Shown: positions 48,576 through 59,037, numbered from the stretch's first letter. The stretch: DNA of 64,000 nt from Pseudomonas lini (GCF_964063345.1 NZ_OZ061318.1:3906001-3970000); one strand, 5' to 3'. Numbers and translations: made by a program. The notes: a model not told the origin generated them from the letters alone.

Positions 48576-49179
48576 ACATACGGAATTTGTTGATTAGCTC
48601 GTTGAGTCGCCATCTCCAATGCTCGAGTTTTTCTCGATCTAATACCAGGTGTGCAGTCCGGCGAACGATTTTTGCTGATCGATTTTCCAACTTCCAGAAT
48701 AAAAAGTTGCCATTTTTTGTTTCGGAAAACAACTGCACTTGAATGATCTTTATGGAAAGGTTGCCTCGTGAATCATACTTGGCGGGGATAACTTGTAAGC
48801 TTTGGCCTTCCCCGGACTCTTCACCCAGTGATAGGAGTGCTGGGTTGTTGAGCTTCAAGGAGTCGAACGTGTCGATCATGGCGTTTTTTTCTACGGGGTC
48901 CTTGATCATCCATACAACGTAGTCTGCTAAAGACATCGTTACGTCGTTAAGTGTGAGTTCGTTAACATATCCGTTCGTGATCCAGCCAAAGTTGTCCAAT
49001 GCTTGTAGGTATTCCATAAGCCAGTCATCTGAGTCGGCGTAACGGAGTTTCGACTCGTCGGCATACTTGGTTGCAATATTTTGGATGCCTGCCAGATCAT
49101 CGAGGTCGCGCAAGGACATTGTTTCGACGTAGGAAGTCAAGGTCGGGCCGGTTACCAGTCCGGAGAGTAGCTCGTTCAT
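48535..49179 (-). CDS. Small companion protein A of the toxin island, unknown family
   Basis: 214 residues, no signal peptide. The sequence is similar to the 49441-50262 product: G-x-x-L-x-x-Y-x-x-x-MSL near the start, W-x-x-E-x-x-x-x-L-x-x-x-G in the middle (DDWLMEYLQALDNFGWITNG against KRWYEEFVRCLGDLGCFIAD), then EGQSLQVIPA against EGARLSVIPC, NGNFLFWKL against NGGVLFVNW, and a basic tail (KFRMSRFSLRKR against VLKKRFSRRR). Its last codons overlap the antisense of the pore-domain remnant. No catalytic motif is recognised. It could be an immunity protein, chaperone or co-toxin; the choice is open. Confidence 0.65.
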   Translation of the reverse strand: MNELLSGLVTGPTLTSYVETMSLRDLDDLAGIQNIATKYADESKLRYADSDDWLMEYLQALDNFGWITNGYVNELTLNDVTMSLADYVVWMIKDPVEKNAMIDTFDSLKLNNPALLSLGEESGEGQSLQVIPAKYDSRGNLSIKIIQVQLFSETKNGNFLFWKLENRSAKIVRRTAHLVLDREKLEHWRWRLNELINKFRMSRFSLRKRNGSAE

Positions 49180-49440
49180 ATATAAAGTCTCGTCAGGGTT
49201 AAGTCGGGTTTACTCTGTGTTTGTATGGGGTTGCGTTGTTTGAGGTTCATGAATACAACGCTTTACGGAAGTTTAAAAGCCGTCTGTTCTTGGGGTGTGT
49301 GTCCGATTGTTAGTTGAGTATATGAGAGGTTGTTTTGCACGCACATATTCAGTAACCGGTTAGGGGTGTTGTATGAGGATATGATGAATTAGATTGGTGT
49401 TAGTCCGCAGGAGCGGTCAATTGGATAAAAAGGAGTATTT
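49180..49440. promoter_or_regulatory. AT-rich divergent promoter region between companion genes A and B
   Basis: 261 bases between the divergent starts at 49179 and 49441. The AAGGAG site at 49428-49433 serves gene B. No clear sigma-70 hexamers with good spacing were assigned. Confidence 0.4.
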
Positions 49441-50262
49441 ATGAATGATTTTGAAAGTGTAGTGAGCGTTGCGCAAAGCGTTGAGTTGGTAAAGGCCCGT
49501 GTTAGTAAGCGTAAGGCGCTAGCGCCCGCTGGGCTGCGTCCACGTGCGCTCGCCGTGCAGCAAGATGACAATCCGACAAAGGAACTTGATGCGGTTATGC
49601 TGGGCGATGCGCTGGTGGGCTACGGCAAGGGTATGTCGCTCAGCAATATGGCGATCATAGAGAACATCATGACAATGGCCATTATGGAGGCTAATTACGA
49701 GGTCCCCAACGGCAAGAATACTAAGCGATGGTATGAGGAGTTTGTTCGGTGTTTGGGGGACCTTGGATGTTTTATCGCCGATGATGGTTACACTCAGTAC
49801 TCCAGTAGTACTCTGCGCGTCGATATGGACTATGTAATTAAAGATATCGTTAAAGGAATATTGGACGGTGTGAAGGCAGGTTTTCCGGCTGCCTCTGTGC
49901 TCGGCGGGGTAATAGAAACCACAGTGGGTGGTTTGAAGGACGATCAGAAAACCTTAAATCTTTACAATAACGAGGTAAAAATACCCGAAGGTGCGCGACT
50001 GTCGGTCATTCCGTGCGAAGAATTGGAGAACGGTCTTCTAATCGTCTCGTCTGCATCAATAAAGCAAACAGGGTCTTCGCACAACGGCGGTGTTCTCTTT
50101 GTAAATTGGCAGTCTTCGGCGCTGGAAATTTTTCGAGGGAAGTCGTTCATTACTTTTAATCCTGTTCGATATGAGGGGTTTAGAAATGACATTGAAGAAT
50201 ATCTTGGCGCACATCGAAAGGAAGTGCTCAAAAAAAGGTTTAGTCGTCGTAGGCCTGCATAA
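49441..50262 (+). CDS. Small companion protein B of the toxin island, unknown family
   Basis: 273 residues from ATG 49441 with AAGGAG 7 bases upstream. It has ~45 extra residues at the N-terminus compared with protein A, rich in Val/Lys/Arg (VELVKARVSKRKALAPAGLR). Central helices MSLSNMAIIENIMTMAIMEAN and DYVIKDIVKGILDGVKAGF are followed by a Gly-rich turn (AASVLGGVIETTVGGLK) and a beta-rich C-terminal half. It is a clear relative of protein A and more distantly of protein C. It has lower GC than the flanking housekeeping genes. No family name is recognised. Confidence 0.7.
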   Translation: MNDFESVVSVAQSVELVKARVSKRKALAPAGLRPRALAVQQDDNPTKELDAVMLGDALVGYGKGMSLSNMAIIENIMTMAIMEANYEVPNGKNTKRWYEEFVRCLGDLGCFIADDGYTQYSSSTLRVDMDYVIKDIVKGILDGVKAGFPAASVLGGVIETTVGGLKDDQKTLNLYNNEVKIPEGARLSVIPCEELENGLLIVSSASIKQTGSSHNGGVLFVNWQSSALEIFRGKSFITFNPVRYEGFRNDIEEYLGAHRKEVLKKRFSRRRPA

Positions 50263-50310
50263 TTTAAATGATTGAAGCAGAAAGGCGCTGGTTTCCTTTC
50301 GGGGAGTTGA

Positions 50311-50967
50311 ATGGAGTATTCAATTTATATAAGCACATGCAGTGTTTTGTTGCTGTCCCGATCATTGTCGGAGCCTTTAAAGCAGAGTGTGCAGGATTCG
50401 ATTCTTTTTTCCCAGCTTTGCGCAGACGAAGATTTTTGCGAAAGCCCGGCGACTGTAGAGTGGCAGGATGTCTTCAAGGAGTCTTTGGGCTCTTGTGGCT
50501 GGAATTTGCACGAACAGCAGGAAATCTCATTACCTGCTGACAGCGGACGGTTCAAACTTGCAAATATATTGTTTTGCATTTTTGGAAAGCACCTTTCAGG
50601 TGCGCAGAAAGATTGCCTGGATATCGCTTCCAAGAAGCTTTCTGCGTTGTCGAAAAGTACACCGCTTGCCGAAATTTTCCGTGATCATGCGGTGCTGAAA
50701 GAGCAAGCTCATATCAAAATGCAATTAGGCATCGTTGACGAAGAGGGGCTTCTTACAATAGCTACGGTGCTTTTCAAGACCGTTGAGGACGTGGGACCGA
50801 ACCTCATTGATCATGTTTTCGATCCGGCCCGAGTGCAAGGGCGCATGAAAACTGGTTTTGTTAATGCTCGATTGAACATCAAGAGTTATGAGGAGAATGC
50901 AGAGAACGTTGTGCAGTGGCTGGGTTCGCAACGGCAATCCCACTCCGGGCGCATTGATGAGCTGTAA
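50311..50967 (+). CDS. Small companion protein C of the toxin island, unknown family
   Basis: 218 residues from ATG 50311; GGGGAG at 50301-50306 is 4 bases upstream. It shares the family pattern in weaker form: EWQDVFKESLGSCGW (compare DDWLMEYLQALDNFGW of protein A), DEEGLLTIATVLFKT (compare ENGLLIVSSASIKQT of B) and a C-terminal LNIKSYEENAENVVQWLG (compare FNPVRYEGFRNDIEEYLG of B). It lies 48 bases after gene B and probably shares its transcript. A terminator follows. Confidence 0.65.
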   Translation: MEYSIYISTCSVLLLSRSLSEPLKQSVQDSILFSQLCADEDFCESPATVEWQDVFKESLGSCGWNLHEQQEISLPADSGRFKLANILFCIFGKHLSGAQKDCLDIASKKLSALSKSTPLAEIFRDHAVLKEQAHIKMQLGIVDEEGLLTIATVLFKTVEDVGPNLIDHVFDPARVQGRMKTGFVNARLNIKSYEENAENVVQWLGSQRQSHSGRIDEL

Positions 50968-50971
50968 CGAT

Positions 50972-50997
50972 GACGACCTCATATGGGGTCGTCTTTT
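50972..50997 (+). terminator. Rho-independent terminator after companion gene C
   Basis: GACGACC (50972-50978) pairs with GGTCGTC (50987-50993), followed by TTTT. Confidence 0.8.
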
Positions 50998-51033
50998 ACC
51001 TCTAGGATCGCCAAATGGAGGCAAGTAGGTGAC

Positions 51034-51630
51034 TCAGGGCACCAGATACCCTTTAACCCCGGTAAAAATAATCTGCGCCGCCAACGCGCACACGAACAAC
51101 CCCATCAACCGACTGACAATCTGCAACCCCTGATCACCCAGAATCCGCTCGATGCGGTTCGACAGATACAACACCACCCCGACTGTGAAGCTGGCCAGCG
51201 CGATACTGAGAATGGCCGTGAGTTTGTCGTCCCAGTGCGGCTGGCTCACGCCCATGACCAACAGGGCGCCGATGGTGCCGGGGCCGACTGTCAGCGGAAT
51301 GGTCAGCGGAACGATGGTCACGTCTTGCTGCACATTGTCGGTCTGCACCACCGACTTGCCCTGGGCCATGCCCAGCGCCGAGATGAACAGCACACTGCCG
51401 GCACCGATACGGAATGCATCCACGGTAATGCCGAACACGTCAAAGATCACCCGCCCGAACAGGTACAGCAAGACGCTGGAAACCAGTGTGGCAATTGCCA
51501 CTTTCCAGGCCAGACGACGTTGTTCCTTGCGCGAATAACCGCGGGTCAGACTGATGAAGCAGGACAACACGAAGAACGGGCTATAGAGCACCAGCATCTT
51601 CAGGTAAACGCTGAACAACACGTGGAGCAT
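51034..51630 (-). CDS. MarC-family integral membrane protein
   Basis: 198 residues with about six hydrophobic segments. MarC hallmarks are LSCFISLTRGYSRKEQRRLAWKVA, DAFRIGAGSVLFISALGMAQG and VPLTIPLTVGPGTIGALLVMG. The family (UPF0056) has no firmly established substrate and the old link to multidrug resistance is not supported. It lies 65 bases downstream of retS on the same strand. Confidence 0.88.
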   Translation of the reverse strand: MLHVLFSVYLKMLVLYSPFFVLSCFISLTRGYSRKEQRRLAWKVAIATLVSSVLLYLFGRVIFDVFGITVDAFRIGAGSVLFISALGMAQGKSVVQTDNVQQDVTIVPLTIPLTVGPGTIGALLVMGVSQPHWDDKLTAILSIALASFTVGVVLYLSNRIERILGDQGLQIVSRLMGLFVCALAAQIIFTGVKGYLVP

Positions 51631-51695
51631 GGGACAAGCTCACTGGCGAGGGAAGTCGAGGGGGGAGTCTATCAGGCGCTATGGAGTCTGTCGGC

Positions 51696-54473
51696 TCAGG
51701 AGGTCTGAACCGCTGCCCGGTTTTGCTGATCACGCTGGGCAACCCAATGCTCGATCAGGTCGCGCAACTGCGACAGCTCGACCGGTTTGGCCATGTGCCC
51801 ATCCATGCCGGCCTGACGTGCGCGCTCTTTATGCTCGGCGAGGATGTGTGCGGTCAAGGCCACCACGGGGGTGCGAATCCGCTGGTTACCGACTTCCCAG
51901 GCACGCAGTTGCTGAGTGGCGGAGAAGCCGTCGAGGATTGGCATTTCACAGTCCATCAGTACCAGGTCATAGCGCTGGGCCTTCATCGCCACCAGGGCTT
52001 CTTCGCCATTGCTGGCGGTGTCCGGTTGCAGATTAAGTTTGCCCAGCATGCCGCGTATGACCTTGGTCGAGATGCTGTTGTCTTCGGCCACCAGAATGCG
52101 GAAATCGCTGGGCACCTTGACCGGGAGAGTAGGGCCGGTGGGCAGGAGCTGTGACACGGACAGGCCTTTATTGCGCTGATTCAGCTCGTCCGCCAACGTG
52201 GTCTTGAGGGTATAGCCGGCCACAGGTTTGGCGAGAATGCGCTTGATCCCGGAATTACGCGCGATGATCTTGCTCGGAGCATTGCTGATGCCGGTGAGCA
52301 TGATCAGCAGAATGTCATGGTTCAGGCTCGGGTCTTCCTTGATCTTGGCGGCCAGTTGCATGCCGGTCATGCCGGGCATGTTCTGGTCCAGCAGGACCAC
52401 GTCGAAATAATCGCGCAGGTGAGCCTTGGTGCGCAGCAACGCCAGGGCCTCCTTGCCGGATGGCACGGCGCTGACATTCAAGCCCCAGGCGCTGCACTGC
52501 TGCACCAACACCTTGCGACAGGTGTCGTTGTCGTCCACGACCAGAACGCGTGCGCCTTGCAGCGGGCTGTCCAGGTCCGAGGTCGGATGTTCGAGACGGT
52601 CCGGGTCCAGTGGCAGGGTCAGCCACAAAGTGCTGCCCTGGTTGGCGCCGCTCTTGATGCCGAATTCACCCTGCATCAAACGGATCAGCTGACGGGCAAT
52701 CACCAACCCTAGATTGCCCCCCAGGCTGGTGGCCGAGAGGAAGTGCTTGCTGTGCAGTTCGGCATGCATCAACGCGTCGCGTTCTTCCGCTTCCATGGGC
52801 TGGCCGCTGTCCTGCACGGCGATGCGCAGCCGCGGTTTGGCGCTGCGTTCATCCAGAGCGACGACGATCAGGATCTCGCCTTCGTCGGTTTTCTTCAGGG
52901 CGTTTTCCAGCAGGCTCAACAGGGTCTGGCGCAGGCGCGTCGGATCTCCGCTGATGACGCGTGGTACCTGCGGCTGGATAAAGCTGATCAGCTCGACGTT
53001 CTGCTGTTCGGCCTTGGCGCGGAAGATGCTCAGGCAGTCTTCGATCAGGGCGTTGAGGTCGAACTGCACGTCGTCCAGTTCGATCTGCCCGGACTCGAGT
53101 TTGGAGATGTCGAGAATTTCGTTGATCAGTGTCAGCAGCTCATTGCCGGCGCTGTGGATGGTCTGCACATAGTCGCGCTGCTTGACCGACAGCGGTGTGC
53201 CCAGCAGGAGTTCGGTCATGCCCAGCACGCCATTCATCGGGGTGCGGATTTCGTGGCTGATCTTCGCCAGAAACTCGGCTTTGGCGTTGATCTCGGCGTT
53301 GCTGGCGGCCAGATCGCGACTGACGCTGAAACGGTCTTCGGTAATGCTTCGCTGTCGCTCGCCCAGGGCAACACTCATCAACAGGCCACTGATGCAAATA
53401 AACACCAGAAGAACAATGATCAGGCCTTGCGGAGCGACAAGGGTCAGTCCCTGCAGTGCCGGCAGGATAATCAATGTGCCGAGGTTGAATACCACCATGG
53501 CCGCCACGAACAGGCGCGCCGGGCGATAGCCTTTTTGCCAGTGATGGGCACTGACGAACAACATGCTCAGACCGGCCAGAGCAACCAGCCCATAGGTGAT
53601 CAGGTTCAGTGGCAGTGTGTTGACGAACAGCAACAGCAGGCCGCAGACCATGATGAACAGTATGTCCCCCAGCAGCAGCTTGTTCAGCGGGTGAGGGCCG
53701 AGCGGGGCGAAGAAACGGTAGGCGAACATCAGACCGCAAGGCGCGGTCATCAGCAAAGCGAGGTAGGCACCGGGTGTCTGCACGGCGGACCAGTTCGGCA
53801 ACCATGGCCGTGCCAGGTTCAGTAGCAACACCAGGCTGAGCATCAGCAGCCCTTCGCATGCTGCCAGCCAGAGGCTGCTGCGCGAGCGGGTGTAGATGTA
53901 ACGGGTCAGGTTGTGCAGGATCAGCATCCCTAGGCAGCCAAAGAGCAAGCCGTAGATCAGCGTCTGGTACTGAGTGGCCGCGGTCATGACCGCCGATTGC
54001 AGGGTGATGTAAGGCCGAAACTGGTGTTCGGAAACCAGCCGCAGGTAGACGTCGAGGGTTTTGTCGCTTTGTGGCAGCGGCAACATGAAGTCGCTGCTGG
54101 GGAGGGGGCGCTTAGCCTGGAGCTGCCCGGTACCGGTATTCAATTGATCGATCAACTGGTCGCCGTCGAGCACATACAGATTGAGGTGCGACAGGTCTGG
54201 TGCGAACACTCGCAGCAACTGTTCATGCTTGCCGGGTGCGAGCCTGAAACGCAGCCATAGCGCGCCATCGGGCGCGGCCGCGGTGAGGCGGTCGAGTTCG
54301 ATGGGGCTGAATTGATTGGTGTAGCGGCTGGAACGGATGTCGCTCAGCTGCAGATCGCCCTGTTCGTCGAGCAATACTGCCCAGCCACTGCCTTGCGCGG
54401 CCTGGGCCGGGAGCATGCAGAGCAAGGTCAGCAAAGTGACGGTGAAGCCTATGGCAATCCTGAGCCAGCGCAC
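51696..54473 (-). CDS. retS: RetS hybrid sensor kinase (7TMR-DISM, HisKA, HATPase, two REC domains)
   Basis: 925 residues. A signal helix is followed by a periplasmic DISMED2 domain (~30-170) and a seven-helix 7TMR-DISM part (~180-370). The H-box is [15 protein letters not shown] (H407). Two receiver domains follow, [15 protein letters not shown] with D696 in [11 protein letters not shown], and [15 protein letters not shown] with D841 in [13 protein letters not shown]. Size, architecture and position beside purD-purH match P. aeruginosa RetS (942 aa), which binds GacS and lowers RsmY/RsmZ levels. RetS thereby switches between acute virulence (type III secretion) and biofilm/type VI states. 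The orthologue call rests on synteny and architecture. Confidence 0.88.
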   Translation of the reverse strand: MRWLRIAIGFTVTLLTLLCMLPAQAAQGSGWAVLLDEQGDLQLSDIRSSRYTNQFSPIELDRLTAAAPDGALWLRFRLAPGKHEQLLRVFAPDLSHLNLYVLDGDQLIDQLNTGTGQLQAKRPLPSSDFMLPLPQSDKTLDVYLRLVSEHQFRPYITLQSAVMTAATQYQTLIYGLLFGCLGMLILHNLTRYIYTRSRSSLWLAACEGLLMLSLVLLLNLARPWLPNWSAVQTPGAYLALLMTAPCGLMFAYRFFAPLGPHPLNKLLLGDILFIMVCGLLLLFVNTLPLNLITYGLVALAGLSMLFVSAHHWQKGYRPARLFVAAMVVFNLGTLIILPALQGLTLVAPQGLIIVLLVFICISGLLMSVALGERQRSITEDRFSVSRDLAASNAEINAKAEFLAKISHEIRTPMNGVLGMTELLLGTPLSVKQRDYVQTIHSAGNELLTLINEILDISKLESGQIELDDVQFDLNALIEDCLSIFRAKAEQQNVELISFIQPQVPRVISGDPTRLRQTLLSLLENALKKTDEGEILIVVALDERSAKPRLRIAVQDSGQPMEAEERDALMHAELHSKHFLSATSLGGNLGLVIARQLIRLMQGEFGIKSGANQGSTLWLTLPLDPDRLEHPTSDLDSPLQGARVLVVDDNDTCRKVLVQQCSAWGLNVSAVPSGKEALALLRTKAHLRDYFDVVLLDQNMPGMTGMQLAAKIKEDPSLNHDILLIMLTGISNAPSKIIARNSGIKRILAKPVAGYTLKTTLADELNQRNKGLSVSQLLPTGPTLPVKVPSDFRILVAEDNSISTKVIRGMLGKLNLQPDTASNGEEALVAMKAQRYDLVLMDCEMPILDGFSATQQLRAWEVGNQRIRTPVVALTAHILAEHKERARQAGMDGHMAKPVELSQLRDLIEHWVAQRDQQNRAAVQTS

Positions 54474-54531
54474 GGCGAAATCCCTTCGTAGGTTAATGCC
54501 AGAGTATAACTATGCGCGGCGCCGGAATAGT

Positions 54532-54558
54532 CAGGCAAGGGCCGCAAGCCCTTGCCTG
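54532..54558 (-). terminator. Hairpin between purD and retS
   Basis: CAGGCAAGGG (54532-54541) pairs with CCCTTGCCTG (54549-54558) around a 7-base loop, just downstream of the purD stop on the minus strand. No T-run follows on that strand. Confidence 0.55.
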
Positions 54559-54572
54559 GCCGAATGGATGAC

Positions 54573-55868
54573 TTATTCCTGATTTTCGCCACGCTCGCGG
54601 GCAATGGCGCGGTAGCCAATGTCCTTGCGGTAGAAGCAGCCTTCCCAGTCGATTTTAGCCGCTAGTTTGTAAGCCTGCTGCTGGGCTGCATCGACGCTGG
54701 TGCCCATGGCGGTAGCGCACAGCACTCGACCACCGGCGGTCACCACTTGACCGTCCTTGAGCGCAGTACCGGCGTGGAAGACTTTGCCTTCCAGTGCCGC
54801 GGCTGCATCCAGGCCGTTGATGGCGACGCCTTTGGCGTAGTCACCCGGATAACCGCCAGCGGCCAATACGATGCCGACGCTCGGACGTGGATCCCATTGC
54901 GCTTCGACCTTGTCCAGCGCTTGCGCCAAAGCTGCTTCGACCAGCAACACCAGGCTCGACTGCAAACGCAGCATCACCGGTTGGGTCTCAGGATCGCCGA
55001 AACGGCAGTTGAACTCGATAACTTTTGGGTTACCAGCCTTGTCGATCATCAGGCCGGCATAGAGGAAACCGGTGTAAATGTTGCCTTCCTCGGCCATGCC
55101 ACGCACGGTTGGCCAGATCACCAGGTCCATGACCCGCTGATGGACTTCGGCTGTGACGACCGGAGCCGGGGAGTAAGCACCCATGCCGCCGGTGTTCGGG
55201 CCGGTATCGCCGTCGCCGACGCGTTTGTGGTCCTGGCTGGTGGCCATCGGCAATACGTTCTTGCCGTCGACCATGACGATGAAACTGGCTTCTTCGCCGT
55301 CCAGGAACTCTTCGATCACCACGCGGGAACCGGCGTCGCCAAACGCGTTGCCGGCGAGCATGTCGCGCACTGCGTCTTCGGCTTCGCTCAAGGTCATGGC
55401 GACGATTACGCCTTTACCGGCGGCCAGGCCATCGGCCTTGATTACGATCGGTGCGCCTTTTTCACGCAGATAAGCCAGGGCCGGCTCGATCTCGGTGAAG
55501 TTCTGGTAGTCGGCGGTCGGGATCTTGTGACGAGCCAGGAAGTCTTTGGTGAAGGCTTTCGAACCTTCCAGTTGCGCGGCACCCGCCGTTGGGCCGAAGC
55601 AATCCAGGCCACGGGAGCGGAACAGGTCGACGACACCGGCGACCAGCGGCACTTCCGGGCCGACGATGGTGAGGGAAACGTTTTTCTCCGCGAAATCTGC
55701 AAGCTGCTCGAGGGCGAGCACGTCGATAGCAACGTTCTCGCACTTTGCTTCAATGGCCGTGCCGGCGTTGCCCGGGGCAACGAAAACTTTCTGCACACGC
55801 GGATCCTGAGCCACTTTCCAGGCCAGGGCGTGTTCACGGCCACCGCTGCCAATGATCAAAACATTCAT
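54573..55868 (-). CDS. purD: Phosphoribosylamine-glycine ligase
   Basis: 431 residues, standard for PurD. MNVLIIGSGGREHALAWKVAQ, the ATP-grasp region (GAPIVIKADGLAAGKGVIVA) and KVIEFNCRFGDPETQPVMLRL are diagnostic. It catalyses the second step of purine synthesis (GAR formation). It follows purH on the same strand after a ~140-base gap that contains a large palindromic repeat. Confidence 0.97.
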   Translation of the reverse strand: MNVLIIGSGGREHALAWKVAQDPRVQKVFVAPGNAGTAIEAKCENVAIDVLALEQLADFAEKNVSLTIVGPEVPLVAGVVDLFRSRGLDCFGPTAGAAQLEGSKAFTKDFLARHKIPTADYQNFTEIEPALAYLREKGAPIVIKADGLAAGKGVIVAMTLSEAEDAVRDMLAGNAFGDAGSRVVIEEFLDGEEASFIVMVDGKNVLPMATSQDHKRVGDGDTGPNTGGMGAYSPAPVVTAEVHQRVMDLVIWPTVRGMAEEGNIYTGFLYAGLMIDKAGNPKVIEFNCRFGDPETQPVMLRLQSSLVLLVEAALAQALDKVEAQWDPRPSVGIVLAAGGYPGDYAKGVAINGLDAAAALEGKVFHAGTALKDGQVVTAGGRVLCATAMGTSVDAAQQQAYKLAAKIDWEGCFYRKDIGYRAIARERGENQE

Positions 55869-55906
55869 TTCAAAAAACCTCGGATGACGCTAATTCTGTG
55901 GGGGGC

Positions 55907-56009
55907 GATCGTTCCCACGCTCTGCGTGGGAATACCTCAACGGACGCTCTGCGTCCGAGGGACGCGGAGCGTCCCGGGCTGCGTGCCCACGCAGAGCGTG
56001 GGTACGATC
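55907..56009. repeat. Large palindromic intergenic repeat, ACGCTCTGCGT family
   Basis: The third copy of the element at 13657-13765: outer arms GATCGTTCCCACGCTCTGCG and its near-complement, with inner GGACGCTCTGCGTCC and GGACGCGGAGCGTCC arms. It lies between purH and purD. Confidence 0.8.
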
Positions 56010-56020
56010 AAGCAAAGAAA

Positions 56021-57628
56021 TCAGTGACGGAAGTGGCGCATGCCAGTAAAGACCATCGCGATGCCAGCCTCGTCGGCAGCCGCGATCACTTCGTTATCAC
56101 GCATCGAGCCACCTGGCTGGATCACCGCAGTGATACCGACCTTGGCCGCATTGTCCAGACCATCGCGGAACGGGAAAAAGGCGTCGGAGGCCATCACCGA
56201 GCCTGCCACCTGCAACCCGGCGTGTTCGGCCTTGATCGCGGCGATACGTGCGGAGTTCACGCGGCTCATCTGGCCGGCGCCGACACCGATGGTCTGACGG
56301 TTCTTGGCGTAGACGATCGCATTGGATTTGACGTACTTGGCGACTTTCCAGGCGAAGATCAGGTCATTGATCTCCTGTTCTGTCGGGGCGCGCTTGGTCA
56401 CGACTTTCAGGTCTTCGCTGCCGATCATGCCGATGTCGCGGCTCTGCACCAGCAAACCGCCATTGACGCGTTTGTAGTCCCAGGCCGGGGCGCGATCAGC
56501 CGACCACTCGCCACAGGCCAGCAGGCGTACGTTGGCTTTTGCAGCGACGATGGCGCGAGCTTCTTCACTGACGGACGGGGCGATGATCACTTCGACGAAC
56601 TGACGCTCGACGATGGCCTTGGCGGTTTCAGCATCCAGTTCGCGGTTGAACGCGATGATGCCGCCGAACGCCGACTCGGTGTCAGTGGCGTAGGCCAGTT
56701 CATAGGCCTGACGGATGCCGCCTTCTGCGTCCGGGCTTACGGCCACGCCGCATGGATTGGCGTGCTTGACGATCACGCAGGCCGGTTTGACAAAGCTCTT
56801 CACACATTCCAGCGCGGCGTCGGTGTCGGCCACGTTGTTGAACGACAGCTCTTTGCCTTGCAGTTGGGTCGCGGTGGCAATGCCGACTTCGGCAGGCTTG
56901 GCTTCAACGTAGAACGCCGCGCTCTGGTGCGGGTTCTCGCCGTAGCGCATTTCCTGAGCCTTGATGAACTGGCTGTTGAAGGTGCGCGGGAACTCGCTGC
57001 GACCGGAGGTAGCGAGGGTTTCAGCCGCCTGGTTCACGGTGCCCATGTAGTTGGCGATCATGCCGTCATAGGCGGCGGTGTGTTCGAAGGCCTTGAGCAT
57101 CAGGTCGAAACGCTGAGCGTAGGTCAGGCCGCCGGCCTTGAGGCTTTGCAGGACGTTGGCGTAATCGCTGGCATTCACCACGATGGCCACGTCTTTGTGG
57201 TTCTTGGCTGCCGAACGGACCATGGTCGGGCCGCCGATGTCGATGTTTTCGATGGCGGTCGGCAGGTCGCAGCCTGGCTTGTTGATGGTGGCTTCGAACG
57301 GGTACAGGTTGACCGCAACCAGATCGATCGGCTTGATGCCGTGCTCGTTCATGATGGCGTCGTCGATACCGCGACGACCGAGGATCCCGCCGTGGATTTT
57401 CGGGTGCAGGGTTTTCACCCGACCGTCCATCATTTCTGCGAAACCGGTGTAATCCGCGACTTCCACTGCGGCAACGCCGTTGTCGCGCAGCAGCTTGAAC
57501 GTCCCGCCGGTGGAGAGGATCTCGACGCCCAGGGCTTCGAGTTCCTTGGCGAATTCAAGGATCCCGGTCTTGTCGGAAACACTGATCAAGGCGCGGCGGA
57601 TCGGCAGGCGGGTAGTCTGGTCGGTCAT
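56021..57628 (-). CDS. purH: Bifunctional AICAR formyltransferase / IMP cyclohydrolase
   Basis: 535 residues from ATG 57628 ([20 protein letters not shown]), the standard length; the longer frame to 57661 is rejected. The N-terminal MGS-like cyclohydrolase domain includes [16 protein letters not shown] and [17 protein letters not shown]. The formyltransferase domain carries [12 protein letters not shown] and ends [19 protein letters not shown]. It performs the last two steps of IMP synthesis. Confidence 0.97.
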   Translation of the reverse strand: MTDQTTRLPIRRALISVSDKTGILEFAKELEALGVEILSTGGTFKLLRDNGVAAVEVADYTGFAEMMDGRVKTLHPKIHGGILGRRGIDDAIMNEHGIKPIDLVAVNLYPFEATINKPGCDLPTAIENIDIGGPTMVRSAAKNHKDVAIVVNASDYANVLQSLKAGGLTYAQRFDLMLKAFEHTAAYDGMIANYMGTVNQAAETLATSGRSEFPRTFNSQFIKAQEMRYGENPHQSAAFYVEAKPAEVGIATATQLQGKELSFNNVADTDAALECVKSFVKPACVIVKHANPCGVAVSPDAEGGIRQAYELAYATDTESAFGGIIAFNRELDAETAKAIVERQFVEVIIAPSVSEEARAIVAAKANVRLLACGEWSADRAPAWDYKRVNGGLLVQSRDIGMIGSEDLKVVTKRAPTEQEINDLIFAWKVAKYVKSNAIVYAKNRQTIGVGAGQMSRVNSARIAAIKAEHAGLQVAGSVMASDAFFPFRDGLDNAAKVGITAVIQPGGSMRDNEVIAAADEAGIAMVFTGMRHFRH

Positions 57629-57659
57629 TTCAATTTCCATCAAAAGCAAAGGAGTCAGC

Positions 57660-57692
57660 AAAAAAGGCGACCGGTTATACGCGGGCGCCTTT
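57660..57692 (-). terminator. Rho-independent terminator after fis
   Basis: Read on the minus strand, AAAGGCG and CGCCTTT form a 7-bp stem followed by a T-run (57660-57665). It ends the dusB-fis transcript ahead of purH, though read-through is possible. Confidence 0.75.
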
Positions 57693-57709
57693 CTGGTTTG
57701 ATTGAATGC

Positions 57710-58030
57710 TTACAGCAAGTCGTACTGCTTGAGTTTCTTGCGCAGGGTGCCCCGGTTCAACCCGAGCAACTCACTGGCTTTGGTCTGGTTGCCCTTGACG
57801 TAGTTCATCACGCATTCGAGCAGGGGAGCCTCGACTTCGGAGAGCACCAGGTTGTACACATCCGTGACGGCAGCGCCCTCAAGGTGGGCGAAATAATTGT
57901 GCAGCGCCTTCTCGACACTCCCGCGAAGGGTCTGACCTTCTTCGCTCGGCGTATTGAGGTGCTGTTTCAAATTCACGTTGTCGCTCACGGGTGTTGTTCC
58001 ACTCACTAAAGTCTCGGTCATCATCGTCAT
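57710..58030 (-). CDS. fis: DNA-binding protein Fis
   Basis: 106 residues from ATG 58030 ([11 protein letters not shown]). Its first base overlaps the dusB stop (ATGA), the conserved dusB-fis coupling. The C-terminal helix-turn-helix [20 protein letters not shown] is intact. Fis is a nucleoid protein and growth-phase regulator of rRNA and virulence genes. The length is close to Pseudomonas Fis and slightly above E. coli Fis (98). Confidence 0.95.
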   Translation of the reverse strand: MTMMTETLVSGTTPVSDNVNLKQHLNTPSEEGQTLRGSVEKALHNYFAHLEGAAVTDVYNLVLSEVEAPLLECVMNYVKGNQTKASELLGLNRGTLRKKLKQYDLL

Positions 58031-59037
58031 GCAGCCACCCCTTCTCCGTCCCCTGTCAGGCTCTTGTAGCGTTCGGCGAAGAAGGCCCGAACGTAGGCGC
58101 ATTGTGCTTCCGTCTCTTGCAAACGATTGAAGTGGGCGCGGAACTCCCTGGCGCCCGGCAAGGTTGCGAGATACCAGCCCACATGCTTGCGAGCTATGCG
58201 CACGCCCATGACGTCGCCATAGAAGGCATGCAGCGCGGCCAGATGCTCAAGCAGAATACGTTCCACCTCGATCAGTTCCGGTGCCGGGAGTTTTTCGCCG
58301 GTACGCAGATAATGGTCGATTTCACGAAAAATCCATGGCTGCCCCTGGGCAGCCCGCCCCACCAACAGGCCATCGGCACCGGTCGCGTCGAGCACGTATC
58401 GGGCCTTCTCGGGTGAATCGATATCGCCATTGGCGAAGACCGGAATCGACACTGCCTGCTTGATCGCGGCAATGGTGTCGTACTCCGCTTCACCGGTATA
58501 CAGATCGGCACGGGTGCGGCCATGTACCGCCAACGCCGTAATGCCTGCCTGTTCGGCGATCTTCGCCACGGTCAGGCCGTTCTTGTTCGCCCGGTCCCAG
58601 CCGGTGCGGATCTTCAGGGTGACCGGTACATCGACCGCAGCCACCACGGCCTGCAGGATCTCGGTCACCAATGCTTCATCTTTCAACAGGGCGGAGCCGG
58701 CGGCCTTGTTGCAGACCTTCTTCGCCGGACAGCCCATGTTGATATCAATAATCTGTGCGCCCAGTTCGACATTGGCCCGGGCTGCATCCGCCAGCATTTG
58801 CGCATCTCCGCCGGCGATCTGTACCGAGCGGGGCTCGGGATCACCTTCGTGGATCATGCGCATCCGCGATTTGCGGGTGTTCCACAAGCTCATGTCGCTG
58901 GTGACCATTTCCGAGACTACAAGGCCCGCGCCCAGTCGCTTGCACAGCTGACGAAAGGGCTGATCGGTGACACCCGCCATGGGGGCGAGAATCAAGCCGT
59001 TGTGCAATGTATATGGACCGATGCGTACCGCCGACAT
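58027..59037 (-). CDS. dusB: tRNA-dihydrouridine synthase B
   Basis: 336 residues. FMN-binding [20 protein letters not shown], the catalytic Cys motif [19 protein letters not shown], and [13 protein letters not shown] and [15 protein letters not shown] are Dus signatures. It reduces uridine to dihydrouridine in tRNA. It forms an operon with fis. The 59038-59222 gap upstream holds its promoter region and no other gene. Confidence 0.96.
   Translation of the reverse strand: MSAVRIGPYTLHNGLILAPMAGVTDQPFRQLCKRLGAGLVVSEMVTSDMSLWNTRKSRMRMIHEGDPEPRSVQIAGGDAQMLADAARANVELGAQIIDINMGCPAKKVCNKAAGSALLKDEALVTEILQAVVAAVDVPVTLKIRTGWDRANKNGLTVAKIAEQAGITALAVHGRTRADLYTGEAEYDTIAAIKQAVSIPVFANGDIDSPEKARYVLDATGADGLLVGRAAQGQPWIFREIDHYLRTGEKLPAPELIEVERILLEHLAALHAFYGDVMGVRIARKHVGWYLATLPGAREFRAHFNRLQETEAQCAYVRAFFAERYKSLTGDGEGVAA

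Noticed and set aside
48341..48619. Independent 92-residue minus-strand gene
   Set aside because: Part of it aligns with the toxin pore domain and it overlaps the end of companion gene A; it is better explained as a rearranged remnant.
55898..58009. Plus-strand frame of 703 codons opposite purH
   Set aside because: It is antisense to an intact purH, fis and part of the purH-purD gap, and its translation shows no family pattern; typical of GC-rich shadow frames.
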